A DNA stretch of 64,000 nt, taken from the NCBI GenBank assembly GCA_037951105.1, contig JBAMJV010001293.1, forward strand, positions 248,001-312,000, in the 5' to 3' direction. A model generated the notes under the pieces. The model was not told the origin of the DNA, ran no database searches, and saw only the letters and a list, made by a program, of their open reading frames with translations. Position numbers and translations under genes: made by a program. Shown here piece after piece: positions 44,693 through 58,500 of this stretch. The stretch comes from Echinarachnius parma. Lineage: Eukaryota > Echinodermata > Echinoidea > Clypeasteroida > Echinarachniidae. Each line of letters starts with the position of its first letter. The first letter of the stretch is position 1.

Positions 44693-46370
44693 ATGAGCTA
44701 TTCTCTCTGCATACTAATTTTCTTTTACATCTCGTTACCCATCGTTATGGAAATGTTGCTCGTCCTGTATTTAGTTTGTGTAAGCTACACACTAGTTTAC
44801 CATCGTCGACATAATTCATTTGATAATTGAAATTAACAAATACTACACCTTAAAAGAGCTGAAGCAAATATATTTGATATGACACAGCGGACGTACACTC
44901 GTCACTCGCTTTACCTTTGTTTTTGTCAATATCATTGATGTTAAAAGATCGTCATTGCCACTTTTTATATCGCGGGTAAAGAGAGATTTTTAATATGTTA
45001 AATTTTAAGGGGTTGATTTAATTGCGTAATAAGGCGATTAAGTTAATGATACAAATAGGATTCGAAACTGCAAGTGACAATCCAAACAAACGTTTTAATC
45101 GTAATTCCATAACCAAAGGTGTGTCACTGAAACTATTTGATGCCACTGAATTGTGATTGTAGGTATGTTTATCAATGTTTATCAATGGAACCTTTTTACA
45201 AAGAAAAGCTAGCTTGCACAATGCAAAATCTAAATACGAAGGAAATTAGATTTGAAGAGAGATATTCCATTTCTATTTTTTTCATCGGAATTCCATGTGT
45301 TAGGGTGTGCCATTCGACCTAGTTTGTGGCAAGCCGTGCATTGAGTTTTGGTATGTGACGTCTATTACATGTACATGTGGGGTGGTTGTAAATTTTCCCC
45401 ATTTGCCCTCCGGGTGGATAGGTGAGGCACCCCGCAGGGTCTGGTATGTTTCGGGGATCCCGACATATCAGATCACGGGTACGGCGCGGTGGTTCTACCA
45501 TGTACATCGCATGTACTATCATTCTTATTGACTAGAGATTTTGATTCATTTTCTTTTTCAGGACGGTAGTTTTGAGAAAGTAAACGGAACAAAGACATAA
45601 GTACAGCTTAGTTTTGATTATACAATCAAGACATAATGAAAGTAGAAATCAGAAATGAATTGAAGGTATAATAACTTTATTAGAACTATAACTTACGCGT
45701 GCTATTCAAAAGTGGAATAAAGAACTACAAGTCATATTGAGGGGAAACATTATACAGTTCGAAAAATAAAGTTTGCGAAAAAACAGGAACTGTGCATATG
45801 AAAATCATAATTGGGAACTGTCGACAGTCTTCTACAATTTGAACACCAGAAAAATAACTTGCATTTTTTAAGAGCCATATAATGTTCTCATTTTCTTGAC
45901 CAATTTTGCTCAAAATCTTAGAGATTATTCCACCTATTTACCTTTTAACATTATTTTTTTTTTTTGCATTGACGTCCCAAAATATAGCAAAATATAGCAA
46001 AGTGGTGTCTACTGCTATCACATGACATAATCTAGCCAATTGAATAATCTATGTCAGCTGAATTTCATGCCGATTCATGAATCATGAATTGGAAGATTAT
46101 GCTCTATAATATGCAGATATGTCTCTTAGGTTCTTGTCATTCCATACCACTTGCGATGCGTTAATGATACCCATTCATCATGCTCATCTAAACCATCCAG
46201 CTATCAATCCATCCATCTACACGTTCCGTCATAACTTGTAGCCAATCACCCAGCGTCAAACACTAAAGCCATCCACCCATCTACCCTTCGAGTCACCTCT
46301 CCGAACGCCGCGGGATTCCCCATTCCACGGGTATCAAACCATGACCCCATCCAGGCCGGGACTCCGGGGG
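44693..46370. other. Intergenic DNA, nothing recognised
   Basis: No supported gene. 45380-45500 is locally G+C-richer with a 74-residue ORF of no recognised family. Confidence 0.35.
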
Positions 46371-47038
46371 TATATTTAGCTCCGAATCGCTGGCGAAGCA
46401 GGCGGCATTCGCCAGCTGACGGTATAACGTGCAGGACGTCTCAGCTCGCGTTCCATGGTCGAGCGTTCTCCCATTTCCATTCACCCATTCCACGCGCTAC
46501 GGGCAGCCAGAAACTACCAGAGGAATCTAATCAACAAAAGAAGAAAGGAGGGTAGAGACTAATCAGTAAGGAGAAAGGAGAGACCAATTGCAAACGGCGA
46601 TAAAGAAATCAAACGCGGACTTCACGGTGCAGTAAGGAGAAAGGAGGAGACGGACGAGGGTGATCAAGAATTCAAAAAGTCTTCGCCCTGCATTGATGGA
46701 ATGATGGAACATAAACCGATTCGACGCAGCTAGCAGTTTGTGACAGATCGTCACTGACGACTGTTCTGTACATGTGTTCCAATTTGAGAAGACATTTGAA
46801 CAGCATTAACCAATGCAAGCAGGCCTCATCATCTTGAGCAAAGTCCATGACTTGATTGTGATCACAGAACGTTTTATTTCATTCGGATAATTTCTTAACT
46901 TCTCGTATACGTTGCGGATATAAGCAAAGTGAGGAAGGTACACTACATTTCTTCATATCTTCTTGAGTCGGAGAACGTGAAATTTCCTCTCACTAAACGT
47001 GTTTTTGTTATCTGGGATCTCATAGAATAATCAACAAG
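46371..47038 (+). promoter_or_regulatory. Candidate promoter and 5' non-coding exon of the thrombospondin gene
   Basis: The first coding exon at 49420 is preceded immediately by a splice acceptor, so a 5' non-coding exon is needed. This region offers a TATA-like TATATTTAG (46371-46379) in a G+C- and CpG-richer stretch (46280-46500) and, 660 bases on, a strong donor AACAAG/GTGAGT (exon end 47038). No ATG-initiated long frame runs through the donor. This is inference from position and splice signal only. Confidence 0.25.
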
Positions 47039-48549
47039 GTGAGTCGTTTTGCTACATGCGTATAATATTTTTTTTTAAATGCGGTGCTTCAACACTTAAC
47101 TTGTGAAATAAATATAGTAAATGTATCATTGTATGATAGGTCCTGAAATCAGGAAATCCCATTATTTTCCGATGATTCGGTAAACCAGAAGACCATGTGA
47201 GGTAAACGGTTATTTCTTGACTTGAACACATTTACGTCGGCCATAAATCTTCAAAAGTGGTAATTTGTACATACCAAAACGTCTAAGGTAATTGTCTACA
47301 ATTTATGGTCGAGGTAAAATTTGTTCATGTGGAAAAAAACAACAATTTTTGCATAATGTCAGAAAGTGTCATACAAAGATGATTGATCTACCTATCCCGT
47401 ATTTTTTTCTCTTTTATTTCATCGTTTTAGCACACACATAACAAAAACAAAAAACCGTTGTTACCGTATCATAACATTTGTTACACTCTTTATTAAAATA
47501 AACCATTGTTTCGGTTTTCCCACGTCACACGGGAAAGTTGCCACTCCAGCTGACACCGTCGTCTCTGTGACACTCACAACGTTCCCGCGGGAATCCGTTC
47601 ATCTCCAATGATTCTGTCCCAGAGTATTATATAGCTATCAAACGAACCTCATCGAATTACAACCAAAAAATACATACATTGTTCTTCTTTAATGGAATAA
47701 GTTTCATAAACGATGCACTTTCACACTATTGCTGATATTCATTTATGGCAGGGAGCTTTTTTTTACACCATTCAACCTATGCAGGGTAGTTTTACGCTAT
47801 AATCTCTGTTATCGAGAAAATAACGGATTCGTATTTAAGCTATGTAAAAAACAATTATGATGATTCGCGACATACATTATATGACTACATAATATTTCGG
47901 CTTGACGTATTTTAAGTATGATAGTTTTGACTAGAATGAACAAACGAGGGTTCGGTGTGAATTCCATTTTCATCTAATGAAGATGGTAAGTTATTGAGCC
48001 GGGCATTTAAAACACACACATACACGCTCGCCGACGCACACACACACACACACACGCACACACACACACACGCACATACACACATACATACACTAATGTT
48101 GTATATAATGCATGTATACGCACACATACCAGCCCACACTCATATATACAATCACACAAATATATACATGACATACAGATATGCTAGCACACATACAAGC
48201 GTCAACGTAATTGGGAGCGAGTCGCCTTCTACGATGACCGTTGAGAAAATAATGCACACATGATCATGATGAGTTAGCGACGACCTTGCATGTGATTGTT
48301 CAAGTGTTTTCCTTCTACATGTCTAAAGCTCATGTGTTCTCGCTCGTCATTGTAGTTGATAGTACCACTTTCTCTCCCGATTAGTGAGTAAACGTGGAAT
48401 AAAATAGACCACGCGGTCCCCATGTGGTATCCAGTATGCGGGCTTGTCGATATCTCCAGCCCAGCGCTAGCGGCGCGGACAGGTGCGAACGGCCGGTGGA
48501 TTCATGAATTTCACGGGCGGCCATTGGATTTCTTCCGATATTTCTGCAT
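47039..48549. other. Spacer upstream of the thrombospondin coding start
   Basis: AT-rich DNA with a CA/CACG microsatellite at about 48011-48145. No coding exon was seen. Confidence 0.5.
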
Positions 48550-49124
48550 TTAAAGGGATAGTTGAGTTTTGGTAAATAGAGTACAGTTTTGGTCAAACTG
48601 AATTTTAGTAACCAAAACTGACACCATTACATTACAAACTAATAGTTACAACTCCACCATGCTCGAAAGGAATACAAAATTACAAATGACTAAGTAAAAA
48701 GCCTGTTATCATTTTAAAAAGAGCCGTTCAAATGTAAGTGGGCGCTCTCTAAACACTCATTGGTTTCAACCATTTTAAATAAAATATTGTGCATGTTTTG
48801 TTTTGTTAGAATAGTGATTAGATAGAGAGATAATCAACAAATATTTAAAAACTTCTTTTGTAAAATTTCGAAAAGAGGAAGCATTTAAACAAAAAATTTA
48901 ACGGCTGGTTCAAAATTATTGAATATTTATGGGGCCCCACATTTATTACAAATGGCTATGTTTATGGATATTTCAGCCATTTCTGAACCGATTTTGATCA
49001 AATAAAGTTTATTCTGTCATTAAAATATTATGCTCTTTCAAATTTTACACTCAGTTTTTCATTACCTCACAAAAAAAAAAATTTGTGTAGCGCCCTCTAT
49101 ACCAAAACTCAACTATCCCTTTAA
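48550..49124 (-). mobile_element. TTAA element family A, full copy 3 (reverse)
   Basis: TTAAAGGGATAGTTGAGTTTTGG at the left and ACCAAAACTCAACTATCCCTTTAA at the right. The inner order is reversed relative to the other copies: GCGCCCTCTATACC is now near the right end. TTAA flanks at 48550-48553 and 49121-49124. It ends about 300 bases before the first thrombospondin coding exon. Confidence 0.8.
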
Positions 49125-49419
49125 CGATGCTTAGTTTCGGACAGGTTTACCACACAAGTTCCTTTTTTGTACTTATTCAACAGTATTGATCAATATTATT
49201 AGTTTGGCCAATATAGATGTTTTCGGTCACTTTCTCAAAACTGTTATTTGGCTTTAATTATCTGCAAATTGAAACGTTGTAACTATCAATATTTGTCATT
49301 GATGTCATTAAAATGTACCCGTATTCATGATTGTGATTATATTGCACCCCAAGCGGGGCCATTATTGTCCACTCTAGACTCACTAACTCTCTAATTTGTG
49401 TGTTTGTAACCCTTTCCAG

Positions 49420-49501
49420 ATGGGGCCCAGTGTGTGGTCCGTGCCCCTCATCCTGATGCTAACGATGACGTCATCGCAGATACCAACAACTCTGGGGGAT
49501 G
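49420..49501 (+). CDS. THBS: Thrombospondin coding exon 1 (signal peptide)
   Basis: Acceptor CCCTTTCCAG directly precedes the ATG at 49420. The frame reads MGPSVWSVPLILMLTMTSSQ, then IPTTLGD, and the donor G/GTATGT follows 49501 (phase 1). The next exon continues A-TEVDLLELF. The residues form a plausible signal peptide with cleavage around SSQ. Confidence 0.75.
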
Positions 49502-52500
49502 GTATGTATGCGCTTTGTCTCATCATCATGTCCCTTTCTGTTCTGTCAGTACATGATGGTATGCAGAGAATGATGCACAGGACAAAACATTTCCCGCCAA
49601 AATATATTTTGTAAGATCTCTCATAGAAAGTGTCATCAAATAATATAGCTATTATTTCAAGAACAACAAAATGTGTGGCATAAATATCATAATCTCATTA
49701 TCTCGTTACCACCTTATTTCATCAAAAAAAATTCTTCCAACATGATATCTAGCAAAATCGTGTAAATATAAGATCACCACAGCGATTAATTTAATATAGA
49801 AAATTATAATCTGATCGGATACAATCAAGGGACATAATATTTGCCTCCCTGACCGGGGTTTGCCAATAATGATATAGGCTAAGCACATTCCATCATATCA
49901 AAGACATACCAAACAGATTGACGGGAAAATATGTAATCCTTTACAAAATGCAGGCCTGTAAATGTATGCGAATAATGATATCACGAAGGACATAACCGAC
50001 ATTGTGCTTTTATACTGTCTTATATAAATTATTTAATATTTCAATATTTGTTGAAGCTCGTTTACCAGAAGTGGTGCAGCAAAATGCACGTCTCTAATAA
50101 TCTAAGATAAGTCCGGGGAGGTCCGGATGGATTTGATTAGTCTAATCATTCTCAAGAATATCTCTCTTATCTCTCTGGGCATGCTGGGAGACCAATCTGG
50201 TTGATCGTTCCAAAGCCCACCGGTGGATACGTGATGTTACGAACACAGTGTGGTTACTCTAAAGTTGGAAGAATATCTCATTATTTGTCCCCTGTTGGAT
50301 TAAAAAGAGGACTCGGTTGGGGTGCTATACCGTCAATATCCAAATGGTTTCGATTTATGTCATCAGTGTCAATAATGACCCTCTGATCACACTGGGAGAC
50401 CATTCGTGTGATCGCCTGAAAAGCGGATATACGTGATGATATGAATAGTGTCTGGTTAGCATGTTAGCGTGACCCTAAAGTTTGGTGAATCTGTCAGTAT
50501 TGTGTCTTCTTTTTGGATTTAAAGAGAGGATTCAGGTGGGGTATCATATCCGGATGGTTTTCATTGATTCGTACTTGTACTTGCCATTAAAGGGACATCA
50601 TGGAAGACCAGCCACGTCCATGACGCCTAAGAAGACAGCGCTGAATCCCCCCATTCCGTCCCCCGACTATCCTCCGACTTCACTTTAATTTATTCTGAGT
50701 TAATTATGTACAGAAATGGTTCCTAACCATTGTAATTGTTTTATTTGTGTTTGAAATATAAATGAATACAAATTAATATGTGATCATTGATCAGTCTCAA
50801 GAACGTCTGCCTCAACTCCTTTGGAGACCATTCGTTTGATCGTTTCAAAGGCGACTGCGTGATGCTCTGGATAATGTGTGGTTACGGTGACTTTTACGTT
50901 TACATAATTTATCAACAAGTTTGTCTTCTTTTGTGTTGTGAGTGGGAGTCTCTGTCGTGGTTAACCGCTCATATTGGAATGGTTTTGATAAATGTGATCC
51001 GTCTTAAAATTGTCACCGTTTTCTTTTTCAACTATATCAATCTGCAAGGAAACCATTCCTTTGGTCGCTTTGAAAGATCCGAGATTATCATGATGGTCAT
51101 GATGGTGCTGTACGAATACTGTATGGTTTATTGGTGTTTTTATTTCTTTGGTTTTAACTCAAAGAATCTATGGGATAAACCTTCACTTTATTTATGAGTT
51201 AGCGTAATCTGCTCAGCCTAAAACACACACAAAAAAGAAGAAACAACTCTCCTCTTTATGGGTGTCGGGGTAAATGTTCGGCCGATACAAAGACAACCGC
51301 ATGATATGGTACCCAAAACTGTGTGGTGGTTATAATATCAGCGTTCGCCTTCCATTTCCATGGTGTATTTGAATAGATGACCACAGGGGGTACCGTTGAT
51401 ATGTCCGGATGGCTTTGATTAATCTAATCAGTCTCAAGAATGTTCCTCTCTTCTCTCCGGGCTGGGACCAGTGATTAGGTCCATGGTTTGACCGATCAAA
51501 GGCAGCCACGTACACGACGAAGCATCAGACATTATGAACATGATGAAGAATCTATTTTTTTTACTCGATTGGAGTACATTTTAAATAAAGAACTCCTATT
51601 CTAATCAGTGTCATCAATGCTCTGCGTCTCTCTCGGGGCGACCTCTTGTCTGACACTGAGCTTTAAATGTGAAGGATGAACTGAGTTGAGTTGTCAATCC
51701 ACTGTATATTTGTGGTTGCAAACGTCTCACATAGCGATTCCTTTGTTCTTAAACCAACTCACTTGACAATTGATGCAGCGTTTCTTATAATCCGAAGCCA
51801 GAGATCAACATTGTCAGAAAATCCAGAGCCTGGAAGGTTGTCAGGCTTGCTTTATTTTCAATCTTAAGTACCTTCGTTTCCGTCCGGAAGGATTGGAATG
51901 TGGTTCATAAGCACGGTACCTACGATGTGACTGGCTGGAATGCTCCCCAGTCGAGAAAAATTTGCGCCTGATGTCACGGATTGATTGCAGAGTGTATCGG
52001 GTGATTGGGTTATAATAATGATGGTCGCGAGCCACGCGTGCTAAGTATGTAGCCCCCATTATTAGTATTGCTTATATTTAGTTCTTGTAATATCTCATGA
52101 TATACCAATATATGACATTTTATTAAAAGTAATGTATTCCTTTTCAGAGATTAAAGATTCAAAATTCAGTGCAATTACAACGACGTAAATATCATACTAC
52201 ACGTATAATGCATGGACAGGGAACAAAGGATGCTTTTAGACTCACTTGGCTGGCCTTCCGTTTGACCACTTCCAATTAGATGCCAATGGGGGACTTCAGT
52301 TCAGTTAGCAGCCCCTATGGTCCCATCATAACAGGAATGTGATTCCTTTGTTCTCATGATTATAACTGACATGGCGTCAGATGAAATGAATTTATTCTGT
52401 TTCATTAACATCATCAATTAAGTTCTAATCAAAACTACAGGACAGCTGAGAATGACTGAATGATGCACGTATCAACAGAGCTATTGTATAGTTCAATAAT

Positions 52501-55500
52501 TTTGCCTGATCTTTGTGGAAACACTTCGAATGATGACTGCTAGTGAATTTTAGTTCACTAATCTGGCAATTATTCCCATAGTCACACATATGCCAGATAT
52601 AGTTCCTCTGTTTTCGAATTAAAGATATACAGCAGTTCAGAACGAGGATAATGGAATGTTCAATTATACCAATACGAAGTACGACTGACTACGGGCGATG
52701 TTTAGTTTAGTTGCCAGTCATCTGTTCCCATCTGTTATGATGTTCCCAACGCCTCAGTAGGATGTCGTTGTTGCTGAAACAATCAATACACGTGCCATTT
52801 GATGCAGCACATGATCTATTTGAAATCTGAAATGTAATTACTAAAACTGTATTTCATTGTACAATCATACATACATACATACATACATACAAACCTATAC
52901 ATACATACATACATACATATGTATACATACATACATACAAACATACATACAAACATACATACATACATACATACATACACATACATACATACATACATAC
53001 ATACATACATACATACATACATACATACATACATACATACATACATACATCCATACATACATACATACATACATACATACATACATACATACATACATAC
53101 ATACATACATACATACACACATACATATCTACGTTCATGTTGTCATTATGTAATAATTATTACACTATAAATTTAATTATCTCTGGTAATCAAATTATAC
53201 TTTAACTTCGGACACAACGTTTATGTATAGTGTTTGTACATGTTTATTAAAGGTCATGGGTCGTTCCCCATTTCATTACACTGTGATCATAATATTCCAT
53301 CATAGACGTAAACATTGTAGAAATACTATGTAGGGTATGCAGGCTGACATGCAAGGCCCTGTGACAAGGCCCCTACGTTGGTCCCGCTTTGTGCACAGCG
53401 GGGTGTGTGATTGGAAGCGACAGCGAAAATTACTTGTTGAATGTAAAAGAGATCGGTCATAAACAAATCTACGGAAACCAGGGCGCAGCGAGATGTGCAA
53501 TGCGCGCGCTCAGCTGACGCGATTCATGCGGTGCCCGTGGCCTTTTGCCTGCGCAATGTGTAATTAAAAACTGTTTTGCGAATTTGTATGCACATAATGC
53601 ACTTATCAATGGATTTATTGTTTAATTTGATAAATGTTACGTCTGTCACTATATTTCCAATACTATTACAAGATTATCAAACCCTTGAACTTTTGGCATA
53701 GTCCCGCGTGGAGGTTTCTCAAGTTTGTCACCCCGTTGACGCCATTTTGTCTCTAAATTAGTCAATTTCACTGCGCTGAATCAATGCTGTTGCTCTGCAT
53801 GTTTCATGAATCAAGTTTTTAAAACTACTAACGTTTAAAATAAATTCCTTAAGTAATCAATGAATGTAAGTATTATAATGTAAATCGCAGACTTTGATGC
53901 GCGCAGTCAAATCGCCATTTAGGTAAGCTTTATGTTCTAGCCTTTTTAAACCAGTCGTTTTAATTATACAGCAGCGACATGCAACATTTTCTAAACCCAA
54001 GGCTGGTATTCAATTCAATAAATAGATTTACATGATTAAGTAAGACATTTACTAAGAAGATTGATATGCTGAGAACTTTACTTATCTCATAATAAAATCG
54101 TTGTTCAGACTTTTACCCCGCGGTGGGGTCACTCTCATACAAAAGTGCTACCCGGCACCCGTGTCCATCAACTTCTGAAATGGACCATAACGTCGAAAAC
54201 TGTGCAACTGAACGAGTACCCTTTCTATGTGTTTTTTGTGTTATCATGAGTGCTAAAAACCACCCTTTTTAAAAGGAGAACGTCGACGACGCCGTATAGC
54301 TGAAATTGATACCCTTTCGACGCTTTTTTTGGACGCGGGTGCGTAGCCAGTCATGTTGGGAAAACAATATATAAAAGTAATATTATTTTAAAGATACTAT
54401 GACATCATAATTCTGGTCAGATTTTCAGTTTGATACTATCAGTGACTATGATATAGAACTTGGGGTTATAAAATAGGTTGCCTCTAAACTTAAATGCAAA
54501 CTCTTGACCTTCAGTAGGCTATATGTGTCAGATGTATATGTTTCATCAATTGAATAAAATGTTAACAGCAATTATTAATTTCACATTGTTTATAAAAGAC
54601 ACTAAAAGACAAAGTAAATTGGGCAACTAACCGAATTAACGTCAATATTAAACAGAGTATAATTTTATCAGTTTCTTGTCACAGAAGACAAGTAGTCCAG
54701 TCTAGGTCATTTCAGACAGATATATATCCTATACGTTGAATCAAGCTAATACATGAAACGCATTATGAAAAATAAGAGTAAAACATACAATATATTTAAA
54801 ACAAAAAAAGAAAATCATAATTTATTGGCTTCCCGCCGCCCAGGTGTGGTGCTGAAACCGCAGAATATTAGCCAGAAAATGGGATAAGTGTGCGAGAAAT
54901 GGCGGGAGTACTGAGCCGCCAGGTGGGATTCTTACATTAGCTCTGTTGGAATAAATCGCCCATTTTCCCCTTTTTCTCCATTTCCGTCCATGTCTCAGAT
55001 TTGTAGTTTGTTATGTTTATTTTAGTCGAATTAGAGTGATGGTTTGCTGATCTTGCATTACTTATCTCCATCACGTGATCACTAAATGACTGAAATGAAA
55101 ATTACACCTTAAATGGGTAGCCACTAAATTGTTTGATGTAACTGTGACAACTACTACGTTCAACTCGGTTCCTTCTCTAACCAGTCAGGACCACTTTCGC
55201 AAAACCGCTATCGGCCAAAATAGCGGAAAAGCACTATTCCGCGATTATCACGTGACACGCAGTATTGCGTCATTTTCGGTTCCACGTGTTGTGGCAATGG
55301 GGATATTTGTGCAACGACTACATTCAATTAAATTACATTTATTTTCGCCCAATGTTCTGGACAGATCATCTAAATAGTAAATGTGTAGCATCCTTGATAA
55401 TTAAACTAATGGTGTGTAGTTTGTCTAAATGATCTGGCCAGAACATTTTAAGAAAGTCTTGCTCGATTATGCGGGTTCGTTTTTCAAATAAACGGTTGAT

Positions 55501-58500
55501 TCGCGCATAGTTTGATGCCGTACGAACTAGTACGGTGCGAAATAACGAGAGAAATGGAGGAAGCGTGTGAGAGAGGCGTATAGCTCGGCAAGATAAGAGA
55601 ACGGCAATATAAACTTAGCACGCGGAAGGCGAGAATGGCGGACACAAAGCTGCATATATGTAAAAAACGGCTGTACAAAATTCTATTTTGTTTCGATCAC
55701 CGATAGTATCGCATGGTATTATCGCCACGATATATGCGCCATCTAGCGACATTGATTGGAGAATAGTGGGAAACCGCTATTTTCACGATAGTGGAAAAGC
55801 GAAAGTGGTCCTGACTGCTAACATAGAGAGTCCCTCCCACATGTCCCCCATGCACCTCTATCTTTTGTCCAACGTCCCCTTTGCTTCTTCCTCGATCTTT
55901 AACCAAGTTCAGCTAGGTGGCGCAGTTGTGGTCTTCAAGAGAGCACGTCATGCAACTCATACAGTCATCTTCTTGCCAAGTGTGTTGCATCCTTTATTCC
56001 TTCTCCAGAGTTCAGGTGGCGCAGTTGTGGTCTTCACGAGAGCACGTCATACAACTCATACAGTCATCTTCTTGCCAAGTGTGTTGCATCCTGTATTCCT
56101 TCTCCAGACTCTCTCTTTGTATGGCCAAATTCTTTTTGGAAGACCTCTACCACGTTTTCATTCAGTTGCGCATTGCAGAATTTGTTTTCAACTCCTTTAG
56201 TTCTAACGATGTGATTAATAGTCGCCGTAATTAATCAAGTCTGCAAAGAATAGGCCTATAGGTTCTGGTCACAGCTTGAAAATGGGACGAGTTGTCCACT
56301 CAAGCCGTGAGTGACACCACAGTGCAGGTGTTGATGATATCATAGGTTAACATGATAGGGGGTCTAACCCCTACACTACTTTGCCCCATACTGGACTAGT
56401 GAGTCAGGATCATCCAATCATTAAAGGTAGTTCGGAGTCATTAATCAGACAGGCGGTGCCATCTTGCGAATGTCTTGCACACGGTGCGTAATATACACTG
56501 ACTCAGTGTCAGTGTTATGCATGCATTGCGCACAACTAGCCGAATTGTTCAAAATGGCAAACTGCGATGTAGCATCCCCACGCATGGCAATCTTTAACAC
56601 CAGTCCTGAAAAGCACTGATTTTAATCTACCAATGAAACTATAATTAGAATCAATAATGTTTACATACAGTGTAATGGAGATGGTAATGATTGGGTCATA
56701 ATTATCATCAGCGCACGCTCGTTGTCAAACAAACAAAGGCTGTGTAGTATACATTCATGGTCAGAATCACTCCTTAGAATCTCGACCGTCATCCATGGAC
56801 AGAATATTCGTGTCATCCGTACTGTAAGAGTTAACCCTTACAGTACGGATGATACGAATATGCTCGTAATACGCCATGTTATACGAACGCAGCGTGCTAT
56901 GTAGCTTACATACGCTAGAGAGTTGCGTCAGTCATGTGTCAAGCTCACCCACGATTTCGTCTGGTTCCGTGGTCTTGACGCTTCTCTGAGCGCTTTCATG
57001 AATTTGACTACACAGTCCCTTTATGATTGCTTGAGGGAAGCTTGTGGTTTCTGTATTATCTCTATGGAATTTGCACAATCTAGTTGGGAACATGTTAACC
57101 CCATGCTGGCGGGAATCTGGTGGGTGATGTGTAAGCTCTATAGAGATGGCGAAATCTGGTTGGGAACATGTTAACATGGTTAACTGGTTAATCTGGATCT
57201 TCAAACGGACGGGGGTGGCGGCGTAGGCCGGGCTGCGCCCTGTCAGTGCTAGATATGCCAAATTACGATAATGAACTCGGCATAACCTGGGTGGACGGTT
57301 CACGCCTGCATGGGCGGAAACAAAATTGTCTGATAAATTCGGCCTTGTCTGAAACTCTCCCGGGGCTTGAATGTGGTAATAACTCGTCTTGATCTGATTG
57401 AGTCACCTGGCCTCACGGCACTGCAGGCGATGAGGCGCCGCTAGGACCCCGCATCGCGCCCGGCTAGTCACCCGACGGCTCGCAGTGGCGTATCGCCGAT
57501 CAACAATGTTGGGGTATAAGGGTATAAGAGAGATCGGCGGCCACAAGAGTCAAACATCAAATTTATCAAATTGATCCGTTTAGCATAGATGTTGATAATT
57601 TCTAGAATTACACCAATGAATGAAGGAATGAATGAATAAATTAATAAATAAATAGGTAAATAAATATAGAAAATAAATACATGAACTCGTAAATAAATAA
57701 ATAGTAAATACATACAAAGTACATGAATTGATATACAATTAAATAAAATTATTCTACACACATGTATGGCTGTATGATTTATCGGGGGTTTTCCCCCGAA
57801 AGAGGGATAGTCAACCTTCCACATTATGTTGCATATTTATCATCAATGGCAACCGGGATAAGAGAATTAAGAGAGAAAGAGAGAGGGAGGGGGGGGGGGA
57901 AGCATGATCCAATGAAAGATGATAACGAAATTGCTTTGTATTACTGCATTTATTTCATCAGAGGGAATGCTCAGTTTACTGTGTGTTTTAAACTATCTAG
58001 ACAACCTGGAGCTACAGAAAGCACATCCACCAGCAAACCTTCACGACTTTAACAGTATAATAACCAAATTGATTGCATTATAATTTGAATTATATGGATA
58101 CAAGGTGACCAGGTGCCAATTGTGATTCGATAAGCTATATTCTTATCTTGCTTATCGTGGTGGTATGGCGGTTACAGTTTCGTGAAGATTAAGAATTGGG
58201 GCACAATAGTTAGCCATTTATTAACTCTTTCCTAACAAATGTTTGGCTTCATTTTCGATTTCGATAAACACCTAAATGGAATCGTGCAAATATAAACCTT
58301 TATTTCCCCAATATGTCTCCATCTTCTATAGGCTGTACATCATATTTTGGCAACTTAACAAAACCCCTCCAGTAATCAATTACATTTTCTACTGCACAAA
58401 CTTTTATTTTGAGTAATTTTCATCTTCAACATTCATCACTTTCGTGCTAAAAATACATTTTTTATATGCAACAAAATAACTGTTCATTGCCCGGATATCC

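Noticed and set aside
46293-46493. 66-residue minus-strand ORF near the presumed thrombospondin promoter
   Set aside because: Short, in G+C-richer DNA, with no similarity that I recognise; the region is better explained as promoter or 5'UTR, and even that is weak.
52816-53170. Overlapping ORFs of 75-100 residues on both strands
   Set aside because: They are translations of the ATAC microsatellite in all frames, not genes.
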